From Sphingomonas sp. HMP6 (GTDB lineage Bacteria > Pseudomonadota > Alphaproteobacteria > Sphingomonadales > Sphingomonadaceae), in NCBI RefSeq assembly GCF_013374095.1, contig NZ_AP022672.1, positions 682,001-746,000 of the forward strand: a DNA stretch of 64,000 nt, given 5' to 3'. The notes below the pieces were generated by a model. It was not told the origin of the DNA and did not search any database. It saw only the letters and a list, made by a program, of their open reading frames with translations. Position numbers and translations under genes: made by a program. This document shows positions 34,372 to 42,933 of this stretch, one piece after another; the first letter of the stretch is position 1; each line of letters opens with the position of its first letter.

Positions 34372-36195
34372 ATGTGCGGTATCGTAGGCATTGTCGGCAA
34401 GGAACCCGTGGCCGAGCGTCTGCTCGACGGGCTCCGGCGGCTTGAATATCGTGGCTACGATTCCGCCGGGATCGCGACCGTGCATGATGGCGAGATCGAG
34501 CGGCGGCGCGCCTCGGGCAAGCTGATCAACCTCGCGCGCGAACTGGCCGCAACGCCGCTCGACGGAACCGTCGGCATCGCACACACCCGCTGGGCGACGC
34601 ATGGCGGGCCGACGACGAACAACGCGCACCCGCACGCCACCGAAGAAGTGGCGCTGGTCCACAACGGCATCATCGAGAATTTCAAGCCGCTGCGCGACGA
34701 GCTGATCGCGCGCGGGCGGGTGTTTACGAGCGAAACCGATACCGAAGTCGTCGCGCATTTGATCAGCGAAAAGGTCGAGGGCGGGATGAGCCCGACCGAT
34801 GCGGTGGCGGAGGTGCTGCCACGCTTGCACGGGGCGTTCGCGCTGGCGATCCTGTTCCGCCAGCATCCCGACTTGCTGATCGGCGCGCGATTGGGGTCGC
34901 CACTGGTAGTCGGTTATGGCGAGGGCGAGACCTACCTCGGCTCCGACGCGCTCGCGCTCGCGCCGCTGACGCAGCGCATCTCGTATCTCGAAGAGGGCGA
35001 CTGGGTCGTCATCACCGGCGACGGCGCGAAGATCTTCGACAAGGACAACATGCCGGTCGAGCGCGCGATCACGATTTCCGGAGTCACCGGCGCGTTGATC
35101 GACAAGGGCAATTTCCGCCACTTCATGCTCAAGGAAATCTACGAGCAGCCGATCGTGGTCGCGCAGACGCTGCGGTCCTACCTCCAGCGGATGGAGGAGA
35201 AGATCACGCTGCCGATCCCGGAGTTCGATCTGTCGAGCATCAAGCGCGTGACGATCGTCGCGTGCGGCACGAGCTTCTATGCCGGCATGGTCGCCAAATA
35301 TTGGTTCGAGCAATTTGCGCGCGTGCCGGTCGATCTCGATGTCGCGTCCGAGTTCCGTTACCGCGCGCCGGTGATGGAGCCGGGCGGGCTGATGATCGTG
35401 ATCAGCCAGTCGGGCGAGACCGCCGACACGCTCGCCGCGCTGCGTCATGCCAAGGCCGAAGGGCAGACCATCGCCGCCGTCGTCAACGTCCCGACCAGCT
35501 CAATGGCGCGCGAGGCGGATTTGCTGCTGCCGACGCATGCCGGGCCGGAGATCGGGGTTGCCTCGACCAAGGCGTTCACCTGTCAGCTGGCGGTGTTGGC
35601 AGCACTTGCCGCCAATCTCGCTAAGGCCAAGGGGCGCATGACGGCGGCGGAGGAAAAGGCGATCGTCCATCACCTCGCCGAGGCCCCGGCAGCGCTCAAC
35701 GGCGCACTTGCCTATGACGAGACGATCCAGGCGATGGCGCACCTGATCGCCGGCGCACGCGACGTGCTGTATCTCGGGCGCGGGACCGATTATCCGCTCG
35801 CGCTGGAAGGTGCGCTGAAGCTCAAGGAAATCAGCTACATCCATGCCGAGGGCTATGCCGCGGGCGAGATGAAGCACGGGCCGATCGCGCTGATCGACGA
35901 AAACGTGCCCGTTATCGTCATCGCACCCTCCGGCCCGTTGTTCGACAAGACCGTCAGCAACATGCAGGAAGTGCAGGCGCGTGGCGGCAAGGTGGTGCTA
36001 ATCTCGGATTATGATGGGGTGCAGGCGGCGGGCGAGAATTGCCTCGCGACGATCACCATGCCCAAGGTCCACCCGCTGATCGCGCCGCTTGTCTATGCCG
36101 TGCCGGTGCAGTTGCTCGCGTACCATGTCGCGGTGATCAAGGGCACCGACGTCGACCAGCCGCGAAATCTGGCGAAGTCGGTCACGGTCGAGTGA
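34372..36195 (+). CDS. glmS: GlmS, glutamine-fructose-6-phosphate aminotransferase
   Basis: A 607-residue GlmS. The N-terminal glutaminase nucleophile is Cys2 (MCGIVGIVG); the C-terminal half has two SIS sugar-isomerase domains with VACGTSFYAGMV, ISQSGETADTLAAL and KLKEISYIHAEGYAAGEMKH. It makes glucosamine-6-phosphate from fructose-6-phosphate and glutamine, the first step toward UDP-GlcNAc. No glmS ribozyme is evident upstream. A ROK kinase starts one base after its stop. Confidence 0.97.
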   Translation: MCGIVGIVGKEPVAERLLDGLRRLEYRGYDSAGIATVHDGEIERRRASGKLINLARELAATPLDGTVGIAHTRWATHGGPTTNNAHPHATEEVALVHNGIIENFKPLRDELIARGRVFTSETDTEVVAHLISEKVEGGMSPTDAVAEVLPRLHGAFALAILFRQHPDLLIGARLGSPLVVGYGEGETYLGSDALALAPLTQRISYLEEGDWVVITGDGAKIFDKDNMPVERAITISGVTGALIDKGNFRHFMLKEIYEQPIVVAQTLRSYLQRMEEKITLPIPEFDLSSIKRVTIVACGTSFYAGMVAKYWFEQFARVPVDLDVASEFRYRAPVMEPGGLMIVISQSGETADTLAALRHAKAEGQTIAAVVNVPTSSMAREADLLLPTHAGPEIGVASTKAFTCQLAVLAALAANLAKAKGRMTAAEEKAIVHHLAEAPAALNGALAYDETIQAMAHLIAGARDVLYLGRGTDYPLALEGALKLKEISYIHAEGYAAGEMKHGPIALIDENVPVIVIAPSGPLFDKTVSNMQEVQARGGKVVLISDYDGVQAAGENCLATITMPKVHPLIAPLVYAVPVQLLAYHVAVIKGTDVDQPRNLAKSVTVE

Positions 36196-36196
36196 A

Positions 36197-37090
36197 GTGG
36201 GACGAGTGACCGACCCACTGGTCGCTGGCGTCGAACTTGGGGGAACAAAGGTCATCTGCGTTCTCGCCAGTGGGCCGGACGATGTGCGCGACCGCGTGAC
36301 CATTCCGACGATTGCGCCCGACGAAACGCTCGGCGCGGTCGAGCAAGTGCTGCGCCGATGGTCGGGCTATGATGCACTCGGTATTGCAAGCTTCGGGCCG
36401 GTCTCGCTCGATTGTAGCGCGCCGAATTACGGTTTTATTACCGCGGCGACCAAGCCGGGCTGGTCGAATACCGATGTTGGCATGCGGCTGGGGCGCGTTG
36501 CGGGTGTGCCGTTCGGGTTCGACAGCGACGTGAATGGCGCGGCCCTTGGCGAAGGTCGTTGGGGCGCTGCGCGCGACGTGGCTGATCATGCCTATGTCAC
36601 CGTGGGGACCGGCGTCGGGGTCGGGCTGGTGCTGGGCGGTGATCCGGTTGCCGGGCTGACGCACCCTGAGCTTGGGCATATCCGGCCGACGCGAGCGCCC
36701 GGCGACGCGTGGCCGGGGTCGTGCACCTTTCACGGCGCCTGCGTCGAGGGTCTGGTTTCCGGGACCGCGATTCGCGCCCGTACCGGAGTCGCGGCGCAGG
36801 ATCTGCCGATCGATGATCCGGCGTGGGACGGGGTGGCGCATACGTTGGCGCAGCTTTGCCACATGCTGGTCCTTACTGGAATTCCGAGACGGATCGTGCT
36901 GGGCGGTGGGGTGATGGTCGGTACGCAGCATCTCTTCCCCGCGATCCGCGCGAAGCTTGTCGACAGCCTCGGCGGCTATGTTTCGGCCATCGGATTGCTG
37001 CCGATCGATGACTATGTCGTGCCTGCTGCGCTGGGGGGAATGGCGGGGCCGCTAGGCGCAGTTGAACTGGGCGTGCGTGCACTCCGATAA
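36197..37090 (+). CDS. ROK-family sugar kinase, fructokinase-like
   Basis: A 297-residue ROK kinase. The N-terminal nucleotide-binding segment is AGVELGGTKVICVLA, DVNGAALGEGRWGAA carries the catalytic Asp, and GTGVGVGLVLGG the phosphate loop. The zinc-binding segment HPELGHIRP with CTFHGACVEGLVSG resembles the Bacillus fructokinase subgroup. A fructokinase would give fructose-6-phosphate, the GlmS substrate, which fits its position one base downstream of glmS. The start is GTG 36197 or GTG 36206. Confidence 0.85.
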   Translation: MGRVTDPLVAGVELGGTKVICVLASGPDDVRDRVTIPTIAPDETLGAVEQVLRRWSGYDALGIASFGPVSLDCSAPNYGFITAATKPGWSNTDVGMRLGRVAGVPFGFDSDVNGAALGEGRWGAARDVADHAYVTVGTGVGVGLVLGGDPVAGLTHPELGHIRPTRAPGDAWPGSCTFHGACVEGLVSGTAIRARTGVAAQDLPIDDPAWDGVAHTLAQLCHMLVLTGIPRRIVLGGGVMVGTQHLFPAIRAKLVDSLGGYVSAIGLLPIDDYVVPAALGGMAGPLGAVELGVRALR

Positions 37091-37176
37091 ACTACGTGTT
37101 TACCCCGCTTTAACCGTATCCGCTTACCCCATTGCAACGGGCCGACGCGCCCAATGATCTTACGGGCGGTGCCGAT

Positions 37177-39078
37177 ATGCGAATACTGATCGTCGACGAC
37201 GAACCGGCCATGCACGATAGCTATCGGCGCAGCTTCGCGCCGGTCTCCGCCGACACCGGCGCGCTCGACGCGATGGCGGCCGAACTGTTCGGTGCCGACG
37301 ACGATGCGGACAATCCAGACGCCGACCCCCAGTTCGTCCTGACCCACGCGATGCAAGGCCTGGACGGCGTCGCAGCGGTGGAAGCGGCGATCCGCAATGG
37401 CGACCCGTACGCGGTCGCCTTCATCGACGTCCGCATGCCACCGGGCATCGACGGCAAGGAAACTGCGGTCCGGATTCGTGCGCTCGATCCCAATATCAAC
37501 CTCGTCATCGTCACCGGTTTTTCCGATTTCTCGCCGATCGAGATTTCCAAGGCGGCAGGCCCAGCCGACAAGATCTTCTACATCGCCAAGCCGTTCGAAG
37601 TGGCCGAGGTCACGCAGATGGCGACCGCACTGGCGCATCGCTGGCAAGGCGACCGCGAATTGGCAACGGCACGCGAAATTCTGGCGGCTCAGGTCGTGCA
37701 ATTGCAGGAGCAGGGCCACGAACTCGCCGCGAACGAAAGCCGCGCGATCCACATGGCGAACCACGATTCGCTGACGGAGGCACCCAACCGGCTGGCGTTC
37801 CGTCGCGCGCTGACCGACCGCGCGCGCAGCACCGCCCAGTTCGCAGTTGCTATGGTCGATCTCGACCGCTTCAAACTGGTCAACGACACGCTCGGCCACC
37901 TCGCTGGCGACGAACTCATCCGCACGATCTGCGGCATCTTGCAGGTGCATATCCCCGCAGGTGGTTTGGTCGCGCGGCTGGGCGGCGACGAGTTCGGCTT
38001 ATTGTTCGATTCCCCCGGCGCGGAAGCTGCCGAGATGGAATGCACGCGCATTTTGAAGGCATGCTCGGGCACATTCAAGGTGCTCGGCAATTCGGTTCAG
38101 GGCGGCGCCTCGATCGGCCTGATCGTCACCGAGCCGGGCGAAAGCCGCGATCCGACCGATCTGATGCGCCGCGCCGATCTCGCGCTCAACGACGCCAAGC
38201 GCGACGGGCGCGGAATCGTCCGCGTGTTCGACGAGGGCATGGACGAGAATATCCGCCTGCGCCGCGCAATCGAAGGCGGCTTGTCACAGGCAATCGCCAA
38301 GGGCGAACTTAGCCTGGTCTATCAGCCGATCGTCGCGCGCGAAGAGCTCGAAGTCGTCGGGTTCGAGGCGTTGCTGCGCTGGAACACCGAGGATCACGGG
38401 CCGATCAGCCCGGCGGTGTTCATCCCGATTGCCGAGGAATCGAACCTGATTCACGAACTTGGCGACTGGGTGCTGGCCGAATCGCTCAAGGTGCTGGCGG
38501 AATGGCCGAGCCAATATGTCTCGGTCAATTTCAGCCCGCGCCAGTTCCGCCGTCACAATTTCGTCGGCCGTCTGGTTGAAAGCGTGCAGCGCGCCGGCGT
38601 CGCGCCGCAGCGGGTGCAGATCGAGATCACCGAAACCGCGATCTTCGACGATGCCGATCGGGCTGCCGACACGCTCTATAAATTGCGCCAAATGGGCTTC
38701 CGCATCGCGCTCGACGATTTCGGCACGGGCTATTCTTCGCTCTACAACATTCGAAAATTCGCACTCGATTGCCTGAAGATCGACCGCAGCTTCATCGACG
38801 GCATGGGCCGTGAACGCGAATCGGCCGCGATCGTCCATTCGATCATTCATCTCGGTCGCGCGCTGGGGCTTGGCGTGGTCGCCGAGGGCGTCGAGACCGA
38901 GGCGCAATTGCAAGCCCTGCGTGTCGCGGGATGTAGCCACATGCAGGGCTATCTCCTGTCGCGCCCGGTCGCGCAGGATGTAGCACGCGGCATCGCCGAA
39001 GCCCGTTTCATTGTTGATCCCACCGCGGTCTACGATACCGCTGAGGATGTCGAAGCGGGTCACGGGACGCACGGCTGA
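37177..39078 (+). CDS. Response regulator with REC, GGDEF and EAL domains (c-di-GMP turnover)
   Basis: A 633-residue protein. The REC domain has ILIVDDEP and its phosphorylatable Asp84 in AFIDVRMPPG, with an extra ~30-residue insertion before it. Then comes a short coiled coil, a GGDEF domain (ARLGGDEFG) and a full EAL domain: EALLRW, VNFSPRQF, EITETAIF, DDFGTGYSSL, KIDRSFI, AEGVETE and QGYLLSRP. The inhibitory RxxD site of GGDEF domains is not evident. It could therefore make or break c-di-GMP; EAL looks catalytically intact. It overlaps the following kinase by one base (TGATG). Confidence 0.93.
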   Translation: MRILIVDDEPAMHDSYRRSFAPVSADTGALDAMAAELFGADDDADNPDADPQFVLTHAMQGLDGVAAVEAAIRNGDPYAVAFIDVRMPPGIDGKETAVRIRALDPNINLVIVTGFSDFSPIEISKAAGPADKIFYIAKPFEVAEVTQMATALAHRWQGDRELATAREILAAQVVQLQEQGHELAANESRAIHMANHDSLTEAPNRLAFRRALTDRARSTAQFAVAMVDLDRFKLVNDTLGHLAGDELIRTICGILQVHIPAGGLVARLGGDEFGLLFDSPGAEAAEMECTRILKACSGTFKVLGNSVQGGASIGLIVTEPGESRDPTDLMRRADLALNDAKRDGRGIVRVFDEGMDENIRLRRAIEGGLSQAIAKGELSLVYQPIVAREELEVVGFEALLRWNTEDHGPISPAVFIPIAEESNLIHELGDWVLAESLKVLAEWPSQYVSVNFSPRQFRRHNFVGRLVESVQRAGVAPQRVQIEITETAIFDDADRAADTLYKLRQMGFRIALDDFGTGYSSLYNIRKFALDCLKIDRSFIDGMGRERESAAIVHSIIHLGRALGLGVVAEGVETEAQLQALRVAGCSHMQGYLLSRPVAQDVARGIAEARFIVDPTAVYDTAEDVEAGHGTHG

Positions 39079-40958
39079 TGGCACCGCTCCGTTCCGTGCA
39101 AAGCGGGGTCAGGGGCAGGGTCGGGCGGTTGCGCAATCCCAGCTCGCTCGGCGCGAAGCTCGTCCTTATCCTGACCGCGGTCGGCCTCGTCGGATCGATC
39201 GCGTTGACGGCCTTGCTCGCCGCGCTGATCATCCCGAGTTTCAATCAGTTAGAGACCAAATCGATCGACGCGCATGTCGAGCGGACCCGCGCCGCGCTCA
39301 GCGATTTCGCGTCGAAGGTTGAGGGGGCTGTACGCGATTATGGCGACTGGACGTCAAGCTATGAGTATATGGCCCGTCCCAATCGCGAGTTCGAACGCGA
39401 GAGTTTCTCGCCGCTCGCCATGGCGAATCTCAACGTCGATGGCATGGCCTATATCGGCAATGACGGACGGATCGCGATCGTGCGCTGGCGCGATGCCGTG
39501 CGCAACGTGGATCGACCCGATCAGCGCGCGGCCTTTGCCGCGGCGCTCACGCAGACCGATTTTCGGCGGTTCCTGGGCGCGAAGAGTTCGGGCAGCTATT
39601 ATCTGCGGCTTGGACGCGAGCTGGCGGCGATCGGCGTGGCCAAGGTGCGCCGCAGCGATGGCACCGGCGCGCCGCGCGGCTATGTGCTGATGGCGCGGCG
39701 GATTACGTCGAAGGCACTGTCGGACGTGCTGCAACTGCCCGCGACGCTCGACCTGGATGTCGCGCCGGATGCCAATATGATTACCGCCGCGCGCGCGACC
39801 ATGCGGATCGCGGTGCCGATCCGCGGCAGTGACGGCCGTGCCGTGGCGAGTGCCGCCTTCACCGTGCCGCGCGACATTTCGGTGCTCGGCCAGCGCATGC
39901 TTTGGCTGGCAGTCGCCGGATCTACGCTGTTGCTCCTCGTCGTGCTGGCGATGCTGCGGCGGATGATCACGACGCTGGTGCTGCGCCCGCTGGCGCGCGT
40001 CGAAAGCCATATGCAGGTGGTGCGCACTTCGGGGTCGCTTGGCCTGCTGCCGGATGAAGTGCGCAAGGACGAGATCGGCTCGCTCGGCAACAGTTTCAAC
40101 GCGATGCTGCAACAATTGAAGGACTTGCGCGAACGGCTGGAAGTGCAGAGCTTTGCGCTGGGCAAGAGCGAGAGCGCGGTCGCGGTGATGCACAATGTTC
40201 GCAATGCGCTCAATCCGATCAGCACGATCCTGTCGCAGGGCATCGCGCAAGCGCCGCCGATCGACCGCTCCGTGCTCGACCGGGCCATGGCCGAGCTGGC
40301 AACCGACGATGTGCCGGGGCCACGCCGTGCAAAGCTGATCGCTTTCGTGACCGCCGCCCTCGACGCCGAGAAGCGGGACCGTGACGCGCGCCGTCAGGAA
40401 TTGCAGATCGGACGCGAGGCGATGAGTCATGTGCTGGAAATCATCGGCGCGCAGCAAAGCGCCGCGCACGAACGCCCCGCGCTCGAGCCGTGCGACGTGA
40501 CCGAGATCATCGCCAAGAATGCCACGATCGCGCGCTATTCGGGCGCTGTGTCGATCGCCTTCAGCTTCCCGGCGCATCCGTGCCGGGTACTGGCTAGCCG
40601 CATCATCCTGAGCCAGGTGATCGGCAACCTCTTTTCGAACGCGGCCGATGCGATCGCCGCGACGGGCACGGCGAGCGGCTGCATCACCGTGACGATCGAG
40701 CACGTCGGCGATACCGCGCGAATCGCAATCCGCGATGATGGCGAGGGCTTTGCCGCCGACCAGACGCCAACCCTGTTCCAGCGCGGCTTTTCCACGCGAC
40801 AGCACAAATCGGGCGGGCTCGGGCTGCACTGGTGCGCCAATTCGATGAACGCGATGGGCGGGGGCCTGAAGCTGGAGAGTGCCGGGCCGGGCCGGGGTGC
40901 GGTCGCGGTGCTGACGCTGGAGCTGGCGGAAGCGGCGGGGCTGGAGCGCGCAGCCTGA
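39078..40958 (+). CDS. Membrane sensor histidine kinase with CHASE4-like domain
   Basis: A 626-residue sensor kinase. It has an N-terminal membrane span (LVLILTAVGLVGSIALTALL), a periplasmic CHASE4-like sensor (DWTSSYEYM near residue 95), a second span around residue 280, a HAMP-like region, an H-box VMHNVRNALNPI that is atypical (no HExRTPL), and an ATPase domain with NLFSNAADAI, DDGEGF and GGLGLHWCANSM. The neighbouring REC-GGDEF-EAL protein, overlapping by one base, is the likely partner. The signal is unknown. Confidence 0.9.
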   Translation: MAPLRSVQSGVRGRVGRLRNPSSLGAKLVLILTAVGLVGSIALTALLAALIIPSFNQLETKSIDAHVERTRAALSDFASKVEGAVRDYGDWTSSYEYMARPNREFERESFSPLAMANLNVDGMAYIGNDGRIAIVRWRDAVRNVDRPDQRAAFAAALTQTDFRRFLGAKSSGSYYLRLGRELAAIGVAKVRRSDGTGAPRGYVLMARRITSKALSDVLQLPATLDLDVAPDANMITAARATMRIAVPIRGSDGRAVASAAFTVPRDISVLGQRMLWLAVAGSTLLLLVVLAMLRRMITTLVLRPLARVESHMQVVRTSGSLGLLPDEVRKDEIGSLGNSFNAMLQQLKDLRERLEVQSFALGKSESAVAVMHNVRNALNPISTILSQGIAQAPPIDRSVLDRAMAELATDDVPGPRRAKLIAFVTAALDAEKRDRDARRQELQIGREAMSHVLEIIGAQQSAAHERPALEPCDVTEIIAKNATIARYSGAVSIAFSFPAHPCRVLASRIILSQVIGNLFSNAADAIAATGTASGCITVTIEHVGDTARIAIRDDGEGFAADQTPTLFQRGFSTRQHKSGGLGLHWCANSMNAMGGGLKLESAGPGRGAVAVLTLELAEAAGLERAA

Positions 40959-41279
40959 GGGGTGCGGGCGGCTCCGTAAAGTCGCAAACGTCACACCAAG
41001 CGGGGGTACGGGCCGGCGGCGCATGGCATCGCGCGAACGGTCCGGGACCGCGGAAGTTTAGGCGAAGTTTAGGGATAAACGGCTTTCGCCCTGGCGCGGG
41101 ATCGCCCTTACGTGTGGCGCGCCGTCGGACAAGGCGCGATCCATGAAGCCAACACGTTCAAAGAGCCCGGCCAGTATGGCATGGCCGCGCGGTTGTAGGA
41201 CAGTCGATTTCCGCTTTCGCCCCAATTGCAGACATTAAGCTATCATGTCAGTTTAACGCTTTCGAGGCGATCTGGCTAA
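40959..41279. other. 321-base gap between the sensor kinase and a hypothetical gene
   Basis: I see no convincing gene or RNA here. The left part contains CCGTAAAGTCGCA, similar to a direct repeat at 57.9 kb, and the right end is markedly less GC-rich than the surrounding DNA, matching the gene that follows. Confidence 0.5.
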
Positions 41280-41834
41280 ATGCGCTTACCGATACGGAAC
41301 AAGGGCGACCGACCCCTCACGATCTTCATCGAAATGCAATGCGATGTGTTTGAGATTCCCGTGGGCGGCGAGGCAATCGTTCGCCTCGCAGACGGTCTCC
41401 CTCATTCAGTTGATTTTCAAGATGGTTGGGTGACCATCTGGGATGAAGGTATCAACGCGTCGGTCGAGGTAATTAAAAACAGCGACAAGCGCGTCGATGA
41501 AGCACTCTCCCTAGCTCGCACGTGGCTTCACAGATTTGGCGCAGGCGATGAGGCGTTGCTGGTCGACACGGCGATCGAACGATTGGAACCGATCGTCGGA
41601 TATTTTGGCGCGCGGGATCAGGTTTTTCGTGCCTTTTACAGTGGTTTCTTGAATGATGCCGACTGGTCTTCAAACGATGCAAATCTTGTCGCCAGCCACC
41701 GCGCGGGCATGGCCGCTGGTCGGTTCAACGAAATTGCCCGCAAAACGAAAATGTTTCCGGATTTGAGCGCCGCGCCATTCGACACAGATACCGCTCGCTC
41801 GGCTTTTGAACGAGCATTGAGCGATGGCAGCTAA
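41280..41834 (+). CDS. Hypothetical protein, base composition unlike neighbours
   Basis: A 184-residue soluble protein with no recognisable domain. It begins MRLPIRNKGDRPLTIFIEMQ and its first half looks beta-rich; the C-terminal part is helical. It contains more A+T and a flatter codon choice than neighbouring genes, which hints at recent acquisition. It stands alone, between the kinase gene and a convergent metalloprotease-like gene. It could be an immunity or defence-linked protein, but nothing in it proves that. Confidence 0.6.
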   Translation: MRLPIRNKGDRPLTIFIEMQCDVFEIPVGGEAIVRLADGLPHSVDFQDGWVTIWDEGINASVEVIKNSDKRVDEALSLARTWLHRFGAGDEALLVDTAIERLEPIVGYFGARDQVFRAFYSGFLNDADWSSNDANLVASHRAGMAAGRFNEIARKTKMFPDLSAAPFDTDTARSAFERALSDGS

Positions 41835-41884
41835 CACGAATTTCAGCCATTCCCGCTTGCGGCGCAAGGCAGCTTTCCATCACG

Positions 41885-42334
41885 CTAGAAGGGCAAAATC
41901 CCCTCGAGCGTCGCCAGCGGCATCGCGCCGCGGATGAAGCCGCCGTGGCGTAGCACGAAGGTATGCCGCACGATCTCGGCCTGCTGTTCGATACCGTAGC
42001 GCTTGAGCGGCAGTCCGGCGCGAATTGCGTAATCGTAGCGGCAGAAGGGATGGCGTCTTAGCGGCAGGTAAATCCCGTTTTGGCTTTGCCAGATATGCGT
42101 CAATTCGTGGATCAGCAGGCCCTGATCATCGAGGTTTCCACACGCAAAATCATCGCGATAGCGCGTGCCCTTGGGGTGGAAATGAATGCACCCGGTCGGC
42201 GCCATCACGGTCTCGCGTGGTTGGAAAAAGGCCCATTTGCGCTGTTCGATCCGCACCGGCGCATAATCGATCGCGTCGCCGAACACGCTGCGGGCCATGG
42301 CGATTTCGGCCGAGGTCAGCGGCCGTGCGCTCAT
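41885..42334 (-). CDS. HExxH metalloprotease-like protein (annotated in relatives as vgr-related)
   Basis: A 149-residue protein with a zinc-binding HELTHIWQ motif (His76, Glu77, His80), in line with small metalloprotease-like proteins annotated as vgr-related in sphingomonads. It has several basic and aromatic residues and no signal peptide. It overlaps the preceding copper-chaperone gene by ATGA, so the two are read together. No VgrG or type VI genes are nearby, so a role in that system is unsupported. Confidence 0.75.
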   Translation of the reverse strand: MSARPLTSAEIAMARSVFGDAIDYAPVRIEQRKWAFFQPRETVMAPTGCIHFHPKGTRYRDDFACGNLDDQGLLIHELTHIWQSQNGIYLPLRRHPFCRYDYAIRAGLPLKRYGIEQQAEIVRHTFVLRHGGFIRGAMPLATLEGILPF

Positions 42335-42771
42335 TCCTTGGGCGCGGGCGCACCCGCCGCGATCGTCGGCACGCCGAGGTCGATCCGCTGATTGTTCGAG
42401 AAGGTGAAGGTCAGCTTGACCGCGCGCCCGGGCTTGATCCCGGGGTTCATATCGAACAGCATCAAATGCTTGCCGCCGGGTGCGAAGACATTGGTGGAAC
42501 CGGCACGAACCGGAAAATCTCCGATCGGCGTCATCTTCGCCATGTTGCCCGAGCTCATCGATTCATGCAGCTCGCTCTTTACCGATACCGCGGTGCTGAC
42601 CGACAGCAGCGTCACGTCTGAGGTGCCGCCGTGGATGGTGAAATAGGCCACTGCCGGGCGGCTCGGCACCGCATTCAGGCGGATATAGCCCTTGTCGACC
42701 GACAGCGCGGGCGGCGGCTGGGTGCACGCGGCGAGGGGAAGCAGGGCGACACTGAGGAACCGACGGAACAA
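42331..42771 (-). CDS. PCu(A)C-type copper chaperone lipoprotein
   Basis: A 146-residue lipoprotein: lipobox LAAC (Cys16) and a cupredoxin-like domain with the copper ligands His-Met-x-His-Met set: HESM (near residue 69), MAKM and KHLMLFDM. Such proteins carry Cu(I) to cytochrome oxidase in the periplasm. It shares ATGA with the following metalloprotease-like gene. Its start faces the dnaK promoter region. Confidence 0.88.
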   Translation of the reverse strand: MFRRFLSVALLPLAACTQPPPALSVDKGYIRLNAVPSRPAVAYFTIHGGTSDVTLLSVSTAVSVKSELHESMSSGNMAKMTPIGDFPVRAGSTNVFAPGGKHLMLFDMNPGIKPGRAVKLTFTFSNNQRIDLGVPTIAAGAPAPKE

Positions 42772-42823
42772 CGACTTTCTCCCATGTTGGGAACAACACG
42801 CGCTTCTGTACGTGCGGTGAAAT

Positions 42824-42851
42824 CTTGCGACAAGCGAAAGCCCCCCTATAT
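42824..42851 (+). promoter_or_regulatory. RpoH (sigma-32) promoter of dnaK
   Basis: CTTG at 42824-42827 and CCTATAT at 42845-42851 are 17 bases apart, matching the alphaproteobacterial RpoH consensus CTTG-N17/18-CYTATNT. The probable start point is about 75 bases before the dnaK ATG, and the copper chaperone gene diverges from the same region. Heat-shock control of dnaKJ is therefore expected. Confidence 0.75.
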
Positions 42852-42933
42852 CCGCCGGGTGAGTGTCGCGTCGCTTGATCTGAGGGCGCGGCGGAATGGC
42901 AATTTTTTGACAGACGGGGGCCCCAGAGGACCA

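Noticed and set aside
41885..42334. Type VI secretion (vgr) component
   Set aside because: No VgrG, Hcp, TssB/C or Rhs sequences are in the window; only an HExxH protein with that loose label in relatives.
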